A DNA stretch of 64,000 nucleotides. Origin: Diospyros lotus (taxonomy: Eukaryota; Streptophyta; Magnoliopsida; Ericales; Ebenaceae). Location: assembly GCF_014633365.1 (NCBI RefSeq), contig NC_068347.1:14103655-14167654 (forward strand). The letters are read 5' to 3'. Numbering within the stretch: the first letter of the stretch is position 1; each line of letters starts with the position of its first letter. Positions 36,100 through 45,240 of this stretch are shown piece by piece. The notes under the pieces are model-generated. The model was given only the letters and a program-made list of their open reading frames with translations, did not search any database and had not been told where the DNA came from. A program made the translations under genes and the position numbers.

Positions 36100-37311
36100 A
36101 AGAAGACTTAAGATGCGGGCTGTGAGGTTTACCATCATAGATGGGATATTATATAAGCGAGCTTACACTATACCACTTCTCAAATGTTTAGGCCCTCAAG
36201 AGGCCGAATATACTTTGGCAGAAACCCATAGCGGAATATGTGGAGAACATTTGGGAGCAAGAGCTTTGGCTACCAAAATTTTGAGAGCCGATTTCTTTTG
36301 GCCCACACTACGATCAGATGCATTAAAGAAGGTCAAATCATGTGACAAGTGTCAGCAGCACGCCCCCGTCCAATCTGCCCCAATATCTCAGTTACAACCT
36401 GTATTCCAGCCTATACCATTCGCTCAGTGGGGTTTGGATATTCTGGGACCGTTCCCCCAAGCACCCGGGCAGAGAAAATTTTTAATAGCGACTACCGACT
36501 ATTTCACCAAATGGATTGAAGCTGAGGCATTGGCCACCATTACAGCAAGAAAAATAGAAGCAATGGTATGGAAAGACATTGTATGCCGATTTGGGATACC
36601 AAGAATTATCGTTACGGATCATGGGAAACAATTTGATTGTGATTCCTTCAAAAAATTCTATGACAGCCTGGGAATTTAACTACGATTCGCTTTAGTGGCA
36701 TACCCCCAAGCTAATGGACAAGCTAAGGTCAATAACCGAACCATACTACATAACTTAAAAACCCGACTTGAATGAGCCAGGGGCACATGGGCTAACGAGC
36801 TACCCTTAATTTTATAGGCTTACCGAACGACTAGTCGAGTCGCTACTAGAGAAGCTCCGTTCAATCTGGTATATGGAATAGAGGCCTTAATTCCCATTGA
36901 ACTTTCAGCTAAGTCCCCAAGAGTTATGGCATATGAGGAAGAGGACGGTGTGAGGAATTCTGAAGCATTGCGAGAAAATTTGGATCTGATTGAAGAGCAG
37001 AGGGATAGCGCTGCCATGAGGATAGTCGCATATTAGAGAAAAATTGCCAGTTATTTCAATTCTTGGGTAAAGAATAGACCCATGAAAGAAGAAGATCTAG
37101 TACTCTGAAGATCTGTCATAACCAACACGCTAAAGGATGATGGAAAGTTGCAAGCAAATTGGGAAGGGCCATATCGCATTCTAAAATTGATTGGTCCCAA
37201 CACTTGTATTTTACAAACCTTTTCGGGAGACACTCTAGGGAAAACATGGAATTTGAATTATCTGAAGTTGTATACGAACGTTGTACTTGAGAAAATATCT
37301 ACAATAATATA
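36100..37311 (+). pseudogene. Tat integrase
   Basis: HHCC zinc domain: ETHSG and GEHLGARALA with CDKCQQHA (36210-36360). Core: first D in WGLDILGPFP (36428), second D in IIVTDHGKQF (36608). In the third position the motif reads YPQANGQAKVNNRT (36705-36750), where the catalytic glutamate is lysine. Stops at 36677, 36772, 36817, 37034 and 37106 mark decay. The C-terminal part ends with WEGPYRILKLIG and LNYLKLY near 37262. Confidence 0.9.
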
Positions 37312-37402
37312 AGTCCTGAATGGGACCGTGGACATAGGCACATTTAGCCGAACCACGTAAAAATGCTTGTATGTGCATGACTGTCACTTTATTTACATCT
37401 AC

Positions 37403-38085
37403 GAGGTAAAATGTGATCACACTCATTGCCCCGCTTAAGGCCCGACAATGAGGTAAAATGCGATCGAACCGGTTGCCTCGCTTATGGCCCGGCAACGAGG
37501 TAAAATACGATCACACCCGTTGCCCCGCTTATGGCCCGGCAACGAGGTAGAATGCGATCGAGCCCGTTGCCCCTCTTAAGGCCCAGCAACGAGGTAAAAT
37601 GCGATCGAGCCTGTTGCCCCAGTTATGGCCTGGCAACGAGGTAAAATGCGATTGAGCCTATTGCCCCACTTAAGGCCCAGCAACGAGGTAAAATGCAATT
37701 GAGCCTATTGCCCCGCTTAAGGCCCAGCAACAAGGTAAAATGCGATCGAGCCCCTTGCCTCGCTTATGGCTCGACAATGAGGTAGAATGCGATCGAGCTC
37801 GTTGCCCCGCTTATGGCCCGGCAACGAGGTAAAATGCGATCGATCCCGTTGCCTTGCTTATGGCCCGACAATGAGGTAAAATACGCTCACGCCCATTGCC
37901 CCGCCTATCGCCTGGCAACAAGGAAACGCGCGACTTAGCCCGTTGTCCCGCTTATGGTCCGACAACAAGGTAAAATACGCTCACGCCTGTTGCCCCACCT
38001 ATCGCCCGACAATGAAGAAATGCGCGACTTAGCTCGTTGTCTCGCTTATGGCCCGACAACGAGGTAAAATACGCTCAAGCTCACC
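37403..38085 (+). repeat. 47-bp tandem repeat, about 15 copies
   Basis: GAGGTAAAAT starts units at 37403, 37450, 37497, 37544, 37591, 37638 and so on. The core is GCGATCGAGCCCGTTGCCCC and CTTATGGCCCGGCAAC. Units beyond 37870 diverge. It lies between integrase and the antisense ORF. Arrays in this place are known in Tat-lineage elements and can seed satellites. Confidence 0.97.
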
Positions 38086-38282
38086 ACTCCGCGCGTGATC
38101 CAACGACAAAAGAAAAGCCCTAACCTCATATCAATCAACAATAAGGGAATAAATCAAGCAACAAGGAGTGGAGCATGTTGGGTAGAACAAAGAAGAAAGT
38201 ACTCATTGATAAAGCAATAACTCTTATTGCAGTAAAAAAAAAAAAAAAAAAGCAACAACGAAAAGCAAACAACAATGAGGGT

Positions 38283-40671
38283 CTACTCGCAGGAGCGAGA
38301 CTTGTGAGAGGATTGCTTAGTAGACCCGAATGACGCAACAGGAATCTCAAGAGGCATTGTGTGAAGTTCCCCTTCCTCAGCCTCGGCCGTATGAGGGACA
38401 TCTTCAACAGCTGCACCAGGATCCTCTTCAATGGCTTCGGGGTTGACCGCCATGCCTTCCTCCCCACGATTGAAAAGAAACGGATTCCATGGGCCCGTTA
38501 GATTTTCCAAGTCATCCATCAAATAAGAATCCAAGTAAGAAGAAGGACTCGTAGGGTCATTCGGCTCATACTGACGCCAATCCACTTGATGTGATTCCTT
38601 AACCATGGGGGTAAGCAGAAGTTCAGGAAAAGTCTCTCTCGGACGCTGAGATTCTAGATGGGCGCGTGCCAGATAAAATCCATATTTTAGAAAGTCTGAA
38701 GCATATTTCCCCTTCCTATCTTGGAAATCGGTTGAGAGATGATATTCCTTCACCGCTTCAGCCTGAATAGCACGAGCATTCTTACGACTTATCTTCAGTT
38801 CCGCCAGGCGTAGAACGTGTTCTTACAAAAGTGCTTCGTGCTTCGTCATCAATCCAACGTTCTCGTGTTCTTCCTCTTTTAGCTTAGAGTGTAAATCTTG
38901 AATTTCCCCTCGAAGGCCCGAGGTACCAGCAGCAACCTTGGACAGTCGATCACGCATATGCTGAATCTCTGCCTCCGCATTTCTCTTCCCGATCTCTACC
39001 CGACGAGCGCGACCCTTTAACTCTTGACGCTCTTTGCCCTAGGAAGATTGGCGGTTCCTCCACTCTGACATTTGGACCTCTACTTGTTCACAATATGCCC
39101 TGTCCCTGGCATTGGAGGCAACGATCCCTTGGATCCCTTGCACCAGGAGCTGCTCAGCTTCATCCCTAGCCTGGGCATGATTATTGCCAATAAATCACCG
39201 TTCATCTTAAGGGAGAATGGTAGAATAAATGAGACGAGCGCCAATCCCAGGTTCAGTAACGGAGTTTGTCTCTAATACCTCGGGGGAAACTTCAAAGTCC
39301 TGACCACTAAGTTTCGTACCATCCCTGAGAATCATAGTATGTCTCACCTCGCCCGGAATGGGAAGTATAGGAGGAGGTCTCAATGATTTCTCGCCTTCAA
39401 GACAACGACGATCCTTCCTGTTAGGAATTATAGGATGGCGACATTCTTCTTCCACTCGGGCCATGTCACCAACAAATCGAGAAGATGAACTTCGCCCCCC
39501 TCAAGAATTGGGAGCAGGAGATGGAATGTCGATGGCCTCTTCGTGAGAGAGAGGAATCGATGATGGGCTTTCCGTATGAGAAGGAACTTCAACACTCGAA
39601 TGGTCACTTCTTGGACGACGTCGCCTTTCCACCCTAGTGGGAGAAACACCAGCAGTCTGCGTGACCGAGGAGGACGAGAGCTCGTAGATCCCTCGGCACC
39701 ATGGGCAGAAACCCTGGTCGTTGTCGCAACACGTGCCTCCTCTTCACGGTGGTGTCTACGCAATTCCATCAGCCTACTCAATCCAGCCATTTTTGTAAAA
39801 ATCAATGTAAAGCATTTAACGTGGAAAAATAACACAATAATGAAACAAGGAAGCAATGACAAAAGATATTCTACCCCCAGGAGTGTTTCCCTCCTGAGGA
39901 TCGAAAGGAGGATGCGAAGACGATTTAGGCATTTCCATCTCCTCCTCCTTGACTCCTTCCATTTCCTGAAGATTGAGGAGGAGTAGTTGGCGTCACAACC
40001 TCCCAACCCGCGATTCTGAAATTTTCCAAAGTCAGGAGGCTCATCAAGTCAACAGGACCCTGCGCCGTTAACATCGCTACCAGACGACGATATATGCCCC
40101 AAACTTCCTTGCAGGGAGGAAACCCTTGGCTGACATCCTGATGATTCTAGTGTAGGGGAACATCCCAACCTGGCGGAGGCTCTATCACCACCCATCGCTC
40201 TTCAAACCGATTGATCTTGTTAGGAAGAGCACTAAACAGCTCGAAGCCCGATACCTTCTGGAGTATATAAAGAGTACGGTCTTTGCTAGCTTTTCATAAT
40301 TGGTAGAAGGAACTGAAGAGCATCAAGGAAAAAACTACATCCCGCTGATGACAAAGCACTGAAAAACCTACCATCTGGGCCCATCCATTAGGGTGAAGTT
40401 GAGCGGGAACAATCTTATAATGACGCAACCACGCCATGGAGAAGGGTGGAAGAGGAAAGTGGAGTACCACCTCAAACGAAGCAAAGTGAACGCCAATGGA
40501 ACCTTCATCTACTTGGGAGGGGTCCGGCTCATCTAGACAAGGATACCTCACTATAAATCCAGAAGGGGTGGCATCATAAACCTTCTCGAAAGCCCCATAT
40601 CGGAGCCGAGAACTTGAAATGGCAGGAATGTGCGCGGGGCCGAGGTGTGATGCCGGTCTTCTCCTTGACAT
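38283..40671 (-). pseudogene. Antisense ORF of the Tat element (gypsy-type Transposase_28-like)
   Basis: In minus sense ATG 40671 opens MSRRRPASHLGPAH. Then FPLPPFSMAWLRHYKIVPAQ and LHPNGWAQMVGFSVLC (40350-40450) match the 'putative gypsy-type transposon' domain family (PF04195, from memory). The middle part (38800-39060) is heptad-like and charged (KGRARRVEIGKRNAEAEIQH, LHSKLKEEEHENV), a likely coiled coil. The C-terminal frame is 38283-38753 (FLKYGFYLARAHLESQRP). A stop at 40294 and a frame change, perhaps an intron around 39790-39880, interrupt it. Function unknown. Confidence 0.78.
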
Positions 40672-40849
40672 ATTGAAAAGACTTAAAAGCATTACCTTGT
40701 TATGTTGAAGCGGTAGGAAAGACAGAGAATCACGGTAAGAAAATACCTGCACGTAAAGCAGAGAGTATCAGTACAATACAAGACAAAGAAGAAGTAAGCA
40801 AAGAGGCAGTAAGCGGCTAGAGGCATATAAAGACACCGGGAGACCAGGA

Positions 40850-40871
40850 CCACTCGGTCATGACCGAGTGG
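40850..40871. promoter_or_regulatory. Perfect 22-bp palindrome
   Basis: CCACTCGGTCA joined to its exact reverse complement TGACCGAGTGG. A second GACCGAGTGG follows at 40897. The same words fill the LTR U3. It lies in the presumed leader of the antisense ORF. Confidence 0.9.
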
Positions 40872-41023
40872 GGGGCCACTAGGTCTTGACCGAGTGGCCC
40901 AGTAATCTCGCGCCAAGTGATGGAAATGAGACGTGGCCTGAAAACGCGTCGAGACCTGAGAGAATTCGAGTTCTGAAGACACCACGGATGATTCTTATGA
41001 AAATTAAATGAAGACTTGAAGCC

Positions 41024-41032
41024 CTATTTATA
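41024..41032 (-). promoter_or_regulatory. Candidate TATA box for the antisense ORF
   Basis: The minus strand reads CCTATAAATAGGGC, a strong plant TATA box, about 350 bp upstream of the ATG at 40671 and outside the LTR. Confidence 0.6.
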
Positions 41033-41187
41033 GGAGCTCAAAAAGTAAAAAAGATGAAGTAGACAGACAAATACAGAAAATAAAGAGCAAGCACGCATAA
41101 ATGATCTTTCGAAGACAAGCGAAATACGGCAAAAACCACACCAAAATTTCCCGGGATCTTATGCTCTTTTACCCAACCTCTCAGCTA

Positions 41188-41204
41188 AAAAAGTAGGGAG
41201 CAAT
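41188..41204 (+). other. Polypurine tract, Tat element
   Basis: AAAAAAGTAGGGAGCAA just before the 3' LTR, the expected place for plus-strand priming. Confidence 0.65.
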
Positions 41205-42092
41205 TGATGTACCCGGGAAGGTGAGACAGATATCCGGTCAAGCATGGGCCCCAATTTAATAGGAGAAAGCAAAGGCAAGGGGGCGAAAAAGACCCACTTG
41301 GCATAACCGAGTGGCCACACCCCTGCTCGGCACAATCGAGTGGGGGTCCACTCAGGGGCACGACCGAGTGGGGGGGGTCACTCGGTCTTGCCGAGTTGGC
41401 CGAGTGACCCTCCGACTTTGCCATTTGTTGGCGATCCACTCGTTTCAACAGAGTAGACCCCCCTTCCTCAGCCGAATGGGCTCCAAAATTCTCAGAATGG
41501 GCCACGAGATCTCCGGAATGGGCCGCGAGATTCTTGCCAATAATATCGCGAAGCTTCCCTCACCCTCCACTATAAATACAAGGTCTCATCTTCTTCATGT
41601 GGTATGCAATTTTGAGCGATTAAAGCATCATTTCATTTTTTCTCGAGATCTGACTTAAGCATCGGTGGGTTTGCGCGGGGACCCCCCACCCGCGTCTTAA
41701 CGGTGCTCTCGTTTTGTAGGCCACTAGTCGCCCTCAGGTCACTCGATCACCAAGGCCACTCGTCGTCCTCAGGTCACTCGGTCACCAGGGCCACTTGTCG
41801 CCCTCAGGTCACTCGGTCATCAAGGCCACTCGTCGCCCTCAGGTTACTCGGTTATCTTGGGCCACCAGATCATTAGGCCACCAGATTATCAGCCCACCAG
41901 ATCATTAGGCCACCTGATTATCAGCCTACCAGATCATCAGCCTAGTCAAACCATCAGCTCTATTGGATTACCAGATCTGAACCTTTACCAGATCCAGTTG
42001 CTTGTCAAGATGCTTATCAGTGAAGGCACGACTCCCGAGACTCTTGCGTCTGTCCGCAATTAAAAATAGATTGTTGTATTTTGGCAACAACA
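41205..42092 (+). repeat. Tat 3' LTR (888 bp)
   Basis: TGATGTACCCGGG to GGCAACAACA. TATA box at 41571-41578 and four 35-bp units at 41719-41858. Shorter than the 5' LTR through repeat contraction or expansion. Confidence 0.95.
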
Positions 42093-42726
42093 CCTACGCA
42101 TTCCTCTTTCTTCCCTCTACCAGATTATAAGCTTAAATTGGACTTACCTTGCTATTTTCGAGAGGTTCAAGCCTAGATTTCGGTGAGACTTCGAAAACTC
42201 ACGCGATCTTGTTTCTTCCTCATTTTCCTTCCAATCTATCTTTCTTTTTGCAGATTTTTTCCATTTTTCTCAAGAACACTCTCCCACCTTCAATTCCCTT
42301 AAATGAATCTCGAATTTAATCCAAAATTGGTTTGGAATGGCTATTTATAAAAACCTCCAACCAATAAAAATTTTCCAAGTTTCATGCCACCTTGCTCCTT
42401 ATTTTGCGAGCTTATGATTACCTTCGATCGTCGATTTGGTTGGTTTGTTTCTCCGGTAAGTTTGTTTCATGTTTTCAAAAATTACGCTTTAGCTCGAAGT
42501 TCCATATATTTACACTTTGTCCCTTATTATTTGAGCCCTTAAATTAACCTTGATTCCTCCAATCACCCTTAGAATAATGGTTTTTTGTATCAATTCTCAA
42601 GGTCTTAAAAATTTATACTTGTTCCTCTATCTTTTCAAAAACTGCACTTACACCCTAGGACTCCTAATTCCAAGAAATGCTTTATTTATTTAAGAACAAT
42701 AATTTATAAAGATTTTGGATATTACA

Positions 42727-44513
42727 CCTAGCATGGGACGTGCATGGGAGATGTTCAAGCTTGCGTACGGGCGTGCTCACACTTGGCCATTCATGTCATG
42801 ATGTTGGAAGGGATGCCACAAGACCATGAGAAGCGGAACAAATGGCATCGTGATGCATTGGGCCTTGCGTGCGCATGCTCACGACTTGCTTGAATAGACC
42901 TATCACTCTCATGTGTAAGCCACCAGGTGAGATGTCGTGATTGGTTATGTTTTCTCTGCCAAATATTTTTTTGAGACATCTACTAATTTTCCAAATCATT
43001 CCTCAAACTTTTTTTGTATTTTTTTGTAATTTATATTAGTTTTTAATAATTATTTTCATAAAAAATTAAAAAATATATTTCTCGTTCTTAATTTTTTTAA
43101 TTTTTTTCCTTGTGTTTCTTGAATTATTTCTTGCCTTTGTGCAAAAAATCACATCAACATAACAAGTATATATTTTTAAAAATCTAATTATGACTCCTTA
43201 AAATGATATTATAAGAAGGGGTAGATAGTCAGCAGCATAGGGCACCTAAGCATGCAAGCAAGTAGTGTTGATGACATGCCATGCGCTTGGTCTTGGGCTA
43301 GCAAGTATGCCTAGGTGCGCATCGGTAGTTGTGGTGGTTGGCTCCCCTTGCCACTGTCAGCTGTTACCCCCAACCCCTTGCCGCCTTCTATTTTCGGCCC
43401 TTAGCGACCCCTTGACCAAGTGCCCGATCATAAATTTAAAGGGCTCTTCTGTGCCAAAAGGTCGCTTTGTGTGTTGCCATGGCCCATGTGTTACCAAAGA
43501 TGGTGGGTGTCCCTCAGAGTGATTCATACCACGATACTCGAAGGTAGTGAGACACCATGGGGAAACAAGCTGACAAGGTCCTGTCCCAAAGTGGCATGCT
43601 AGGCCAATGATGTCGCCAGCACCGTTGGCTAACAATGTGGGCTATTAATTGAAACAACCTCTCTACTGCCTAGAACGTGATGTGCCTGGGGGTTGGTAGG
43701 GCTTTGTTTACGAGTGTGACTATGCATGGTTGATCGTATCACGATGCGACAAGGGATGTCGCAAGACCATGCAGAGTGGAACAAATGGCATCGAGATGCG
43801 TTATGCCTCTTGTAGGCGTGCTCCAATCAAGGCTTGGCTCGCAGGTTCTATGGCTGCCTGTGCAAAGCAGGGAGGGGGAGTGATTGCTTTCGATCATCCA
43901 TTCCTGTGTTGGTGGCTAACAGAGTGTGCATGGGAGCTGGTTGGGCTTGTGTACGGGCATTGCTTGCGCTTGGCTGATCGCATCACGATATCGGAATGGA
44001 TGCTGCAAGACCACGCAAAGTGGAATGAAGGTGTCATGATGCGTTGGGCCTTATGTGGGTGGTGCTCGCGACTTGGCTGAACAGCCTCATTACTCTCTCG
44101 TGCAAGCCGTCCGTATAGATGAAGCAATCGGTTCCAATCGCTCTGCCAAAGATTTTGTGGCTAATTGGGCGTGCTCGAGCTTTTGACCCGTTGTATCACA
44201 ATATCGGAAGGGATGTCGCAGGACGTGCCAAAGGCTACTGTCAATTTCTTATGGCTGTGTATAGGTTGAAGGGTTGTGCTCGCGGCGAACCTCGAAGTGT
44301 CACTTGTGCCTCACGTTCACCTTGCTTGGTCTTGTCGGGTGCACGACTCACAAACAACTACTCGTGCTCTGGGATGTGGAACATGAAATAGGTGACGAGT
44401 CATCAACCTTGGTCTACCTACCAACCGATGGATGTGAACACCTTCGTGCCCATCCTGATCTGCTGACCATTGGGTCGGCGTGGTCACACAGTGCCAGCAT
44501 TGTATAAGAATGC
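42727..44513 (+). other. rDNA spacer and 5' external transcribed spacer
   Basis: Directly precedes the 18S start. About four related blocks occur at 42735-42960, 43690-43850, 43920-44150 and 44160-44230, sharing GGGATGYCRCAAGACCATG-type and AAYGGCATCGWGATGCGTT-type text, as in plant ETS or IGS subrepeats. An AT-rich stretch (42970-43200) separates the first block from the rest. No gene was seen. Confidence 0.7.
43207..43223 (+). promoter_or_regulatory. Possible degenerate RNA polymerase I start
   Basis: ATTATAAGAAGGGGTAG after an AT-rich stretch resembles the plant Pol I start pattern TATA(R)TAGGGG only loosely. Position about 1.3 kb before 18S is plausible. Confidence 0.25.
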
Positions 44514-45240
44514 TACCTGGTTGATCCTGCTAGTAGTCATATGCTTATCTCAAAGATTAAGTCATGCATCTGTAAGTATGAACTAATTTTGACTGTGAAA
44601 CTATTAATGGCTCAATAAATTATTGATAGTTTGTTTGATGGTACCTCCTACTTGGATAACCGTAGTAATTTTAGAGCTAATACGAGCAAAAAAGCCCAAC
44701 TTCTGGAAGTGACACATATATTAGATAAAAGGTCGACGTGGGCTATGGCTGATGCACCAATGATTCATGATAACTCGACGGATCGCACAGCCTTTGTGCC
44801 GGGATACATCATTTAAATTTCTGCCCCATCAACTTTCCATGGTAGGATAGTGGCCTACTATGGTGGTAATGGGTGATAAAGAATTAGGGTTCGATTCTGG
44901 AGATGGAGGCTAGTGTTAGCAGCCACGTTAATTCCAGCTCCAATAGTGTATATTTAAGTTGTGTCAATTAAAAAGCTCGTAGTTGGATTTTGGGTTGGGT
45001 TGACCGATCTGCCTCTGGTGTGCATCGGTTGTCTCATCCCTTCTGCCGGTGATGCGCTCCTGGCCTTAACTAGTCAGGTCGGGCGGTTGGGTTGACCGGT
45101 CTGCCTCTAGTATGCATCGGTCGTCTTGTCCCTTCTGCCAATGATGCGCTCCTGGCCTTAACTGGTCAGGTCGGGCCTCTGGCACTGTTACTTTGAAGAA
45201 ATTAGAGTGCTTAAAGAAAAACCCAAACTCTGGATACATT
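44514..45240 (+). pseudogene. 18S rRNA pseudogene, 5' part, segment A
   Basis: Starts TACCTGGTTGATCCTG, the conserved 18S 5' end, and continues through AAAGATTAAGTCATGC, TAACTCGACGGATCGCA and AATTCCAGCTCCAATA. About 160 bases between GATTCTGGAGA and TTAGCAGCC are deleted near 44907. A 92-bp tandem duplication follows. Interrupted after ATACATT by the insertion at 45241. Confidence 0.95.
44993..45176 (+). repeat. 92-bp tandem duplication within 18S
   Basis: Units 44993-45084 and 45085-45176 each contain GGTTGGGTTGACC to GGTCGGGC. Normal 18S has this segment once. The units differ by several substitutions, mostly transitions. Confidence 0.95.

Larger units (their letters stand above)
30492..42092 (+). 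mobile_element. Full-length Ty3/gypsy Tat-lineage element, TSD CCTAC
   Basis: 11.6-kb element with two LTRs (30492-31610 and 41205-42092), primer site, gag, protease, reverse transcriptase, RNase H, a second archaeal-type RNase H, integrase, a 47-bp tandem array, an antisense ORF and a polypurine tract. Perfect duplications CCTAC at 30487-30491 and 42093-42097. The second RNase H and the antisense ORF are marks of the Tat lineage. Multiple stops, frameshifts and lost catalytic residues make it non-autonomous now. Confidence 0.95.
27972..42726 (-). mobile_element. Chromovirus 5' LTR, split by two later insertions
   Basis: In minus sense it starts TGTAATATCC at 42726 and ends GGGGTGTTATA at 27972. 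Parts: 27972-28240, 29735-30491 and 42098-42726, about 1.65 kb in all. Inserted are a solo LTR (28241-29729) and a Tat element (30492-42092), each with matching duplications. A minus TATAAATAG lies near 42340. The outer end abuts rDNA spacer. Confidence 0.85.

Noticed and set aside
37403..38085. CRISPR-like regular repeats
   Set aside because: Units are directly adjacent with no unique spacers, and the context is a plant retrotransposon.
39428..40006. 192-codon minus frame starting MGGCDANYSS
   Set aside because: It is in a different frame from both recognisable parts of the antisense ORF, crosses the likely intron, and has no family-like motif. Treated as a shadow.
43265..44507. Several 60-116-codon frames in the rDNA spacer
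   Set aside because: Open on both strands in GC-richer spacer repeats, without recognisable domains.
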